Positions 52,685 to 63,200 of a DNA stretch of 64,000 bases are shown here, piece by piece. Origin of the DNA: Epithemia pelagica. Its lineage: Eukaryota; Bacillariophyta; Bacillariophyceae; Surirellales; Surirellaceae. Both the position numbers and the translations under genes were made by a program. The stretch is taken from positions 1 to 64,000 of the forward strand of contig OX337229.1 in the NCBI GenBank assembly GCA_946965045.2. The letters run 5' to 3'. The notes beneath the pieces were generated by a model. That model searched no databases. It worked only from the letters and a program-made list of their open reading frames with translations, and had not been told where the DNA came from. Position 1 is the stretch's first letter, and each line of letters opens with the position of its first letter.

Positions 52685-54922
52685 TAAGACAGACACACAC
52701 ACACACTGGGGTAGTGATGGTGATTGTTGGAAATCATCATCATCATGAGGGTGTGTTTCCGTCAGACAGACTTGTGGCTCGACACCACCACCATAAACGA
52801 CAAGAGAGAACTCTGGTTCTAAGAGGAGCTCAATCTCTCTCTGTGTGTGTTTCTCGTGGTGTGGTGACCGAGTCCAAAGCGGTACGACACGAGACAGCGT
52901 CACGGGGCATTTTCATTTCATCTCTCTCTATATACTATACTAGCACTGGATACTGATATTATTGATACACATGGATCTCGCTCTCGTTCGACCCCATCTG
53001 GTTGGTGAAACAAGGAGTTCGACCATGGTTTCCAATTTAGCCCCTAGTAGATAGATAGTAGAGTACGGCACAACATAGTATGGTGGTCCATTGCTGTGTG
53101 GTATTCTCGTGCTCCAGATCCGCCTCTCTCTCTCCCTGTTTCTCCCGCAGTATATCGATCCATTCACACCACACAAACCCAAACTCATGGCACACCCAAA
53201 CGTTGAATGTGTATAGTTACAAGGAGGAGAAGGAGGAAACATGAATCTCTCTCTCTCTCTAGTTTCACATCCCAGGTCGTCTTTGAATCTGTCCACTCCT
53301 CTTCTGTCACCCTCTACTCTCCGAGTCTGCTCCAAGGGGTTGGAACGGAGGAGAGTTTCGTTTCTTCTTCTTCATCCTCCTCTTGCATTCCGGATGGAAC
53401 TCTTGTCGTTGGGGATTCCATCCTTGTGGTGGCTCTCGGCTGCTGCTTGCGTGGTTCATTCTCTCTCTCCTCATTGGGTTCTGCCGTTTTGGATTCGTTC
53501 CATGACGACCACGACAACAACCACAACAAGAGCGAGGCAGTGTTGTGGATGCTGTAGTGGTTGTTGTTGTTGTTGATGTTGTTGTTGGAATTGGGATGTA
53601 ATGCGGTTCGGGAGAATGATTCCGTCCTCGTTCTTGTGCGGAATCAATCAACACCTACATGGCATTCCGGGTGGTCCATGCCGTGGTGGTTGTTGCTTCG
53701 CGGAGTTTGGAATCCATTACCGTGGTTGTTGTACCACAACCACACGTGTGGAACAGAGGACGACGTTCCAAGGTTGGCGATTCGCCACAACAAGGACTTG
53801 GGAGGCATGATTCAACCATGGCGTGTGTCTCTCTCGTGATGATGAAAAATCCATAGTGATTCATGAGGCACTCTCATGGTCCTTTTGTTGGTGCTCCGGT
53901 GGGGCACATCCTGACCCTGCACCCAACGTACCAGTGAACAAAAAAACGAGACACTCTTGCCGATCCTACGAGTCTTGCTGCTACCTGTTCTTGGCACAGA
54001 GAGGGTGTGGTTTCTTTGTTGGTGCCCTTTTGTAGTAGCCACTATTCGGTCATGGATTGTGGGTTGGGCCATCACGTGTGGATGGACGGGCCACTGGATG
54101 TTTCGTCTACCCTATTTCCTCTGCCGGGTGTTGTGGCTGTTTGTGGTCTCCACCATAACCAGCAAATACTACTAGGTAGGGAGAGGGAGGTGTGTCGAGT
54201 GGTTCGATCCATCAGGATTCATAATGAGGGGAGGAGGATGATCCGTCGCAGTCGCAGAGTGGTTGGTTGGTTCGAATCACCGACCGGTTCTCGGTGATAC
54301 GACAATCATCATCATCATCATCATTCTCTCTCTCTCTCGTTTTGTCTCCTTCTCTCCAAAGGACCAGCCTCTTCTCTCGTCCGGTAGAGAGCCGTACATG
54401 CACGGATCGACTAGTGTCTCGTGTCCTCTGTTTTTGTTCTCTCCATGGCCGATCAGGTGTGCGAAGTTGCGAATCTTGGGATGGTCTCGAGATTTTTGTG
54501 GAGCGAACACCCACAAACGAGCCGTCTCGCGCGCGCACAACGTCTCTATGAACTAACTCTGGAGAATAGTATTCGAAATGTTTTGGTGGGGGGTTGGGGG
54601 GTCTTTGGTCCGGTCCAGACACACATACTCATACTCGTACGAAAAAAAAAGACGATCGTCTTGTCAAGTCGCTCGTGTCCATCCGGCCGTGCCACTAGGT
54701 CAACACAACCAACCACCCAATTGGCAAGAACCAACTGTTTCTTCTTCTCCTGATCCTCTTCTCCACAAAACAACCAAACACCAACAACCAATCACCAACA
54801 ACACACCTATTCTTGACAAGAAGTACTATCCTACCCAAACAGCAATCGACAACTCTCTCTCCATAGTTTCTCAACGACGACTCCTTCTCTCTCTCTCTCT
54901 CTCTCAACCTACCACCACCACC
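52685..54922. other. Intergenic, simple-sequence rich
   Basis: Contains CT runs, TTG-type trinucleotide repeats near 53560 and a CAT run near 54310. Several short overlapping frames have low-complexity content and no domain. No gene is supported. Confidence 0.5.
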
Positions 54923-56329
54923 ATGGCACTGACAACGACCCGATCGACACCACCACCATGTCCGCCAACATGCACCACTGGCAACCCCCAAGCTTCTTCT
55001 TCTTGTAATTATTATTATTCTTGCAACCAACCGGCAAACGACTCGGTTTCCTCGTTGGACCGGACCACCATGTTTCAGGACCAAGCCACCCAGCGACGAA
55101 CCAATAGTACCTCTCGTCGATACCACAAGAAGAACAACAACAACCAGCAAAACAACCAGAAACGGCGACAGTCCAGCCCCATCCATCCTACTGCCCACGA
55201 GCAGCAGCAGCAACATGGACCCATTACCCATCGTCCCAACCATACCAGAGGCTATCATTCCGAGCCAGACGTTGTTGTGTATCAGATACCATCCCCATTC
55301 ATTCAACATCAACCGGAGGATGGTAACCACGACCAGGCCACCAACCACAACAAGACCAGGAACCCCCACCACACACAGTATCCTTCAAGCACTCTGGTTC
55401 CCCATGAAATGGCTCGGCGCCGCAATGCCATTGTCGGTTCCTGTCCACCGGATTGTCTCAAACCATCTGTACCGAACCAACAACAGCACAAGCAGCAGCA
55501 TGCCTCCAAACCGTGTCATGTCATTGGTATCGTCCCGAGTCCCGTAACGACGACCAGACAGGACCATCACCACCACAATCCTGCCGCAAAATCAGAGACG
55601 TGGGTCCACATTACTGCGACTCCTCGTGCCCTTTGTTCGTCCTTGTCCTTGTCGTGTTCCACCGAATCGTCCTCCTCGGTATCCTCGGCAGGGTGGCAGG
55701 ATCCACCACACGAGCAACAAGACCAACAACAAGAACAAAACCAACAAGACGAAGAAGAGTGTATGGAAGATCGACCACCCACTCCACATCCACGGGGCCG
55801 TCACACTAGTTCAGGTCCTCCTCCTTCACCACCACCAACAACACCCGCCGCCCACCATCAGGGACCCCTATTGGTACTGCGACGACGTCGGAAACCACGT
55901 CCTCCGACCCTGATTCTGGTTCCCAAGGACCATGATCCTCATTGTCATTATTCTACGCGTCCTGCTGGTCCAAGTGGCCATGATTCTCATCATTCTCATC
56001 CTCCTGCTCACCATGGTCCATGTGGCCATTCTCATTGTCCTCCTCAGGACCGTCGTCGACCGTCGGCCCTCTCGGTCCCAGAGAAGCAACAGCAGCGTCG
56101 TCATGGTCATGACAACTCCAACCATTGCCATCCTCCCTCGTGGATTGAGATTCCTCATCATCATCATCCTTCGTCTTCTTCCTTATCCTCCATGCATCGT
56201 CGTCGTCCCAACCGTCCACGACCTCCTCCACCACATGATCATGATCCTTATCCCGACAACCAGCACGACAAGGCGGATCGTCCACCTCCCACTGTGAATC
56301 GGCCCCGTCGATTTCGACGGTGGTTCTAG
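54923..56329 (+). CDS. His/Pro/Gln-rich low-complexity protein
   Basis: 468 residues from ATG 54923, which sits in a strong context (ACCACCACCATGG); the frame is open further upstream. Composition is dominated by His, Pro, Gln, Ser, Asn and Arg, with several cysteines and His-rich runs such as HDSHHSHPPAHHGPCGHSH. It ends in basic RRFRRWF. There is no recognisable domain, signal peptide or membrane helix in this frame. Near 55950-56290 the opposite strand and another frame are also open with acidic or hydrophobic content, so frame choice is less certain there. His-rich stretches can bind metals, but that is only a possibility. Confidence 0.5.
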   Translation: MALTTTRSTPPPCPPTCTTGNPQASSSCNYYYSCNQPANDSVSSLDRTTMFQDQATQRRTNSTSRRYHKKNNNNQQNNQKRRQSSPIHPTAHEQQQQHGPITHRPNHTRGYHSEPDVVVYQIPSPFIQHQPEDGNHDQATNHNKTRNPHHTQYPSSTLVPHEMARRRNAIVGSCPPDCLKPSVPNQQQHKQQHASKPCHVIGIVPSPVTTTRQDHHHHNPAAKSETWVHITATPRALCSSLSLSCSTESSSSVSSAGWQDPPHEQQDQQQEQNQQDEEECMEDRPPTPHPRGRHTSSGPPPSPPPTTPAAHHQGPLLVLRRRRKPRPPTLILVPKDHDPHCHYSTRPAGPSGHDSHHSHPPAHHGPCGHSHCPPQDRRRPSALSVPEKQQQRRHGHDNSNHCHPPSWIEIPHHHHPSSSSLSSMHRRRPNRPRPPPPHDHDPYPDNQHDKADRPPPTVNRPRRFRRWF

Positions 56330-57292
56330 CTATATACTCTAGTAGAGGTAGACACTCGGAGAAAGTCTAGCGTCGTGTCTCCGGGTGGTCGATATCCTAT
56401 AATTTATATAGAGTCTCTCCTAGAGGTTGATACTACCTACTCCTAGTAGGATTCCATTGCCACAGATTTGTAGGAATCGGATCCTCTCTGGTTTCATCAT
56501 CCTCATGATGCCATCACGCATGCCCTGTCTCGTCCCTCTGTGGTGGTTGGTGGTGATGGTTGCTCTTGTCATGGTATGCCGCCTGACCATGATCTATTAT
56601 TTGACAAAGGTACACAACACATTACATGGGGGCGCCGTTTGATTTGAGTTACGGATATGGTGCGCACCTCTCGATCTCAAAAGCATCTGGATCTTGAGTC
56701 TTGAGCGTGTGAGCGATCCATACTCCCCCGGCGCGCATTCCGAACAGAAGCCACCGAGAGCAGTACTAAGAACTACAATATGGAGTATAATGCGAGAAAA
56801 TTAATATTAACAGAGCCTAAGTAAGTATGCCCCAGAGGTGCCATCGCGCATGCCAGTTTCTATCATTGCATGGCTGGCGCTCCCAGGAGGATCGGTCCAA
56901 CCCCTCTCACAATTTGGCTTTTGGCGACGACCAACTAAATGAAGGCCTACCTACCTACTCCTCCTGCAAGACAATCAATAATCCATACGCCATCTTTCTG
57001 GCCTTCTTCTTGCTTCTTGTGTATTTGTGTGTGTGTGTGTGAAAGAATACGATTCTACAACAACCGTCAGTCAGTCCATCTATGTACAGAGTACCTTTGG
57101 CACACACACTCGGTCAAAACAACAAACAACAAACAACAAACAACACACTGGACTACTGCCATTCTGAATTGACTCCTTGTGGATTCATCATAGATTGCTT
57201 CTGAGAAGCAAGAAGTTGCTTCTGAGAAGCAAGAAGAAGAGAAACAAGAAGCAGAAGGAAACCTTGTTGTCCTTGTTGTTGGTGTTGTCACT
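56330..57292. other. Intergenic, upstream of the giant disordered-protein gene
   Basis: Palindromic CTCTAGTAG/CTACTCC-like short motifs after the previous stop and a (GT)n run near 57030. Only short frames. Confidence 0.55.
57195..57236. repeat. Two tandem 21-bp units with an internal palindrome
   Basis: Each unit begins with the 17-base perfect palindrome TTGCTTCTGAGAAGCAA and ends GAAG. The pair lies 57 bp before the start codon at 57293, so it is in the promoter or 5' UTR. A protein-binding site or RNA hairpin is possible. Confidence 0.8.
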
Positions 57293-60200
57293 ATGAGTTT
57301 TTCCAATCGTCGGTCCCCCTCGACCCACTACAACCAACAACAACAACAACCCAGTACCCCCTATTCGGCTTCGGAACGACGCATCTTGCCCTCTCCCGTC
57401 TCGTCGGCTGGTACCAATGGTACCGACGGAGGAGTGCGGCCCACCTTGTCCATTTATGCCACTGGATCACGGCAAGTGCATGCCTCGGAATCCTTGTCGA
57501 CCCATTCTTCTTCGGAATATGACGACCAAGAAGAAGATGACGACGATGATGATCAAGAGGAGGAGGACCGACATCGACCACGCTCACACTCCCAACGCGA
57601 CGAACAAAGCAATGCGAGAACGTATTATGACGACGACGACGAGGATGCTTCGTACTTTGAGGATGATGACGAAGACGACGACTATTCGTCGTCGTATCGC
57701 ATGATTGATTATTACGACAATGAAACCACTCGTCATTCCGTCACAGCCTCCACGGTCCATACCGTCTTGACGCCTCTCAAAAGCACGACTACGGCCGGTG
57801 CCACGGGGGGAGGAGTGACGAGTTTTTTTGGACTCGTCACGACCAGTTTGTTTGGTGGTACTGGTACTGGCACCACTACTGGAACTGGAACGGTCGACAC
57901 GGCTCCCACTCCTCATGCCTACACACCCCCAACGGCCCAAACCAAGACGAGGCCTCCTCGATCCAGTCCTGTAACGACACCCCAACCACAACAACAAAGA
58001 CGGCATTCGGCCAAACAGCCACAACAACGACAACGACGGGGCATTCAAACACCTCCCTCGGTACCGAATCGCAAGCCGAACAAAGCAAACCCCACCAAAC
58101 CACCCAAACAATCACGACACAAATCCTCTTCTCCAGCCTCCTCTTCCATTCCATCGTCCATTGGGGGTCGTCGTCCCCAAGGCGGCAAGAAAAAACAACA
58201 GCAACAACAACGAAGACGACGCAGCACCCACAAGAAGCAATTGCTTCGTTCCAACAATAGTTTTGGTAGTGGTGGGGGTGGCATGAGTTTGGGCATGGAC
58301 AGTCACACCACCATGACGACGACCACGGATCAACTCCTCCTGACGAGAACGAGTCCCCAACAACGACAACCACATAAAAACAACCATGGCAAACCACCTC
58401 AACACAAGAGCTTGTCCAAGGCCCTGGACCAAGCCAATCATCATCATCATCGATCGAGTACAACCAAACCAACCAACAACAGCAACCACCACAAGAAGCA
58501 GAGTACTACTACAACAACGAGGAGCACCAGTAGTAGTGATAAGGCCATTCACCCCCAACAACAACACCAACAAGAACATCCAGAACCGCAACACGAGCCA
58601 AGGGATTCGGCCGTTCCACGTGTCTTGGCCTTGTCTTCCACCTCCTTGGCTTCGTCGCTGGCCGTCCAAGCACCTGTGGTCCCAAATACCAAACCACACC
58701 ATCCACCGACGCCCTATTACTATTACCATCCGAATCATGGCCACCCCACATCTTCGTCTTCTCCAAAGAGACTGTCCACCACACTTGCGGGTAGTACAAC
58801 AACAGTCGATCTACCACCTGTATCTTTTCCCTTGCTCCGTCACAATCAAAGTCATCCTCCGACCAGTACCAGTCCCAAACGATATTCCATTCGAACCTCG
58901 ACCACCACAGTCCCCAATCCCTTGCTGTACACCCATGGAGAGGGTTCCATGCCTCATGGTCCTCCCTATACTCCAAACGACTGGTATGGCCGGTCCTTGG
59001 CCGATTCCATGACGGTTCCCACGCCCTCGAGTGCGGGGATTACCAGTACGGGCATGACAAACATGACTCTAGGAGGCAGTGGAAGTGGGAGTAGTGATGA
59101 AGACGATGCGTACTTGGCGTCGCGCGAAAAACTGGTCTTTCCACCCTCATCTCACTGGTCGTCCTTTTATCCCGGCAGTGTCGATGGAAGTCAAGACAGT
59201 CGCGATCCTAAGAAGAACAAGAACAAGAACCGCATGAAACAACAACCACAACCCGAAGAGGAAACGGTCCAAGCCTCGACGCACACTCCCGACAATGACA
59301 TGGCCGTACAGGATCCAGCCTTGCACTATCCTCCACGGACCAAGTCACCGCCACCCAAACGACCACGAGAGGTTTCTCGTCCCGATGGAGGAGAGAATCA
59401 ACCGCCTCTGGTCAAGCACACTTCTACGAGTAATACTGCTACAACAACTACAACTACAACACGGGCATTGCGAAAACCCTTTGCCAAACGCATTGGAACA
59501 CCGGGTCCTGGCTTACTCAGTATCATGGCTGGTCAAGCGTCTCCTCGACTCACACCCGAAGATGAATATTCCTTGACGGCCGAAACCTCGCCCTCCGGCA
59601 ACAACCCTGGAGTTCCGTCTACAGCGAGTGCGCCGACTACGCCAAGAATACGATCCATGCCGCCCACCACCAATTCTTCTGGAGTACGATCCAATCGAAC
59701 ACTAGGTCAACAAGAACAAGAACAAGAACCAGTGTCCAGACCCAATGCAAACACTACCAAGACGAAGAACACTCCATCTCATTCCTTACCACCCCGACCA
59801 CGAGCAAGTACTCCAATTCGACATCATTCCTCACCCACACATTCGCATCCCATTACCACGATTCCCGAAGTACCATCCTCGTCGTACTCGGACGATCTTG
59901 TCACTTCTCCCTTGTCCTCCACCATTGCTTCCACGACAGCGACAACGACATCACCACTCTCTCTGACATCCTCCCTTCCTTCCGAGTCTGTCCCTGGTGT
60001 CGTGGTCGAATCACCAACCAGTCTACCCGAAACACTGCCTCTCCCTCTTTCGGCACGAACCAACTCCAATCTAGTAGGAGTCGACCAGAACGATGGAACC
60101 AAGAATAGTTCGGAAAATCAAGCTGAACCACCGGCATCGGTGCATTCCAACTCGACGACGACCACCCTGCCCCTACCTCCACCACCACGACAACCACACG

Positions 60201-63200
60201 AGGAGGCACCACTGGAATCGGTTCCTGCGACTGCTCCTTCTTCTTCGACTCGAGGCCCCCGATTATCCTGGCTTTCCACCTCCACACGAAAACAGAACAA
60301 GACTGCCAAACAACAGGAAGAGGATGCCTTGTCCACCACCGCCGTTGCGACTCCACGACAAGAAGAAACCAATGAGAATGAGCCACAACAACAACCAGTT
60401 GCAGCAAACACCAAACAACACTCTTCTCCCTTTCCATCCTTTATGACAGGACGTCGACGACGCCGGCAAAAGGAAACCTCCGAACTCCAACCTGAAAAAG
60501 CTGCAACCGAGACAGAAATTCACTTTTCCGCCAAACCCGAAACTCCTTCCAGTCCGCCCGACAGTGTCGCAACGTGGAATGGACCAGGACTCTGGGATAC
60601 CGACACAACTGTTCCAGCCGTAGGATCCAATCTATCGACATTGGATGATGAGACAGAGACGGAACCATCACCTACAGCAGCCAGCAATGATGAATTGACG
60701 ACAAGTTCTCTTCCACCCTCATCACCGGCCGTCTTCCCGTACCAGTCTCCGGCAGCACGCAGGAGGTTCTTGAGTTCGGTCGATGAAGCGGGCGGAAAAC
60801 CAGAACATACTGGCAAGCCGTCCGGCAGAGCTCCAATGGGTGATGCAACAAGCCGTTACAACAATGCCAAGACGAACAAAGCCGTAACCACGGACACCAC
60901 CACCAAGTCTCCGCGTTCCGAGCCTTCCCCACTACGACGAATCACCAGCGAGGACATGGAATTGTCGCCTCGTAAAAGCAAACAAGATGACTATGAAGAG
61001 GCGGAGATTGTGTTTGAAGAAGACGAACAAGAAATGGATCGTCCTTTGGGGACACTTTGGAGTAACATGCAACTATGGGAAGTTCCAGGTAGCCAACCCT
61101 ATGATTATGAACTCGATGCATCGAACAGTCCCTCTACAGCGCTGGGTTTGCAAGAGAATCAAGACATGGCAGCTCGCGAAGGAGGAGTTCCTCATTCATA
61201 TTTGGATATGGGATATAGCCGCTCCACTTCACCCATCGATATCGAGGACGACCAAGATACGTTGCCATTACAGCCCAACAAAACTTTGGTTGAAGACAGC
61301 GAAAGCAAAACTGCTTCAATTTCTAGTATGGAAGCATTGCCGTCAACGAACATTCAATCGAGTCCCTTACTACGGCCAAGCGTGTCTTTGAGTCGCGACC
61401 CCTCAGAGACATTGGCACAACTAAAAGCAGCTCAAACGATGCAGCTCCAGAGTGAAAGTCTTCCGCTTGGCAAGCTTGGAGACATCAACAAGAGTCGAGG
61501 AAGCGGTTCTCCTCTAATGGGAGAAGAGCTAATCGATCTGAGCACGACTACGTCGAATGACTCATTCATGGAGATGGTCTTGCCTTCAATCACATCTCGT
61601 CATGACCTCATGCTCAATGCGCTCTGTGGCTCTTCATCAGGAGGTCGTTTGCTGCAGTCGTCTCTTCAACACGCCTCTGGTAACTCCTCGACGAAGGAAA
61701 ACGAACAGGCCCTATCACACGGTACCCTTGATTCGACCACAACTCAAGCTGCCGGTGATACAGACCATCGGCCCGCTTTGCCCTTGAAATCATTTACGAC
61801 ACAGGGCAATCATCGAACTCGATCGCTTCCTACAACGCTCCTATCTGGAGCAACGACGAAACTGAAGATACAAGAGGAATCTAGATCCATGAAGACCAGA
61901 GAGGAAGACGAGATCACAGTGGACATGGTATTAGGTCCAACGGACGAAAAGCCCCTTTCACTTTCATCGCCTTGCTCTCCACGACGTAGTCCATTCTTTC
62001 GGAAACCGAAGCCACAAGCACAGCCGAAAGAGGAGGTGGGAAATGGCGCTGCCCTTGAAAAGTCGACATACACTGCAGATGGTCGTCTCTCACCGACAAG
62101 AGCAGGTCTGCTCCACGAAGGAGCCGAGGATGCTGATGAGGGAGATGCGATGCTCATGTCGACGAAAACCTACAAGTCTGCAGATTCTGATGAGGATTCC
62201 GGTGTAGCTGTGCCTATTGATACAAACGCTGGTGGTACCGAGACAAGAAATGCATTGGAAGAAGGACTGGCCAATACTGGAGGAGTCCGGTTTGTTGTGT
62301 CCCTGGAAACAACGCCTCGTATGCACGAACCAGCAGCTCCGCAACTCTCTTCCAATACGCCACGATCGATTTTGAACAAGAAGGGACCACATGCTCGTCA
62401 TCACTACAATGAAGACGGTACGCCAAAACTACGATCTCAACCAAGCATTCTTACGACCGGAAGTACCAGCCTAGAAAGTCTCTTTCGTCCCATGCTCGAC
62501 TTCAATCCATGGAAAACACCCAACTCACTAGCTACAAACAACAGTACGCCCAAACCCAGCAATGAAGAATCATCCAATAGAGCCCAGGAGGAGCGTGATT
62601 GTACAGAGAAGCAGACTATATCGAATAACACTCCATTGTCGAGTCGTCAAAAGTCCCAAGATGACCAATCACAATGCTATGAGGAGGGCTTTGAGCGGAC
62701 ATTATCGACAATGTCATCTATATCAACCATGGACGAAGGAAAGAAGCACGAACAAAAGCCTGAGAAGAAGAAACCAGAACCAATTGAGGATATTCACCCA
62801 CGGGAGCAGATGGAAATTGAAAAAGCCGAGCACGATGAGTCACACGGCGATCCACAGGAAAAAACCGAGGAAGACAGCGTATACTCTTTGCACTCCAAAA
62901 TTGACGAACTCATTACTGCATCGGAGGAGCAAGATGAGTTGGAGTCATTGTCCAACAACCGGTCGAATCGCCTCAAACGATGGAAAAAGCGAACCCGAGG
63001 AATGGTTCGAAGGCTATCCACAAGAGACCAATCGAAACAAGAAGAACCAAATGACACAAAGGGGGAAAATGCCAAAAGGAGGAACCGTCTTCTACTCCGA
63101 AGGAAACAGAAACCTGAACCATTGGATCGGGTGGCGGAAGAAGATCAACCGAACGATCCAAAGAAGGAAGAAGATCAACCGAATGATCCAAAGAAGGAAG

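Noticed and set aside
55932-56297. Apparently very hydrophobic plus-strand frame (ILIVIIL runs)
   Set aside because: CAT-rich DNA read one base over gives Ile/Leu runs. The frame lacks a good start and is out of phase with the longer frame that has a strong start context. Kept only as a caution for the gene at 54923.
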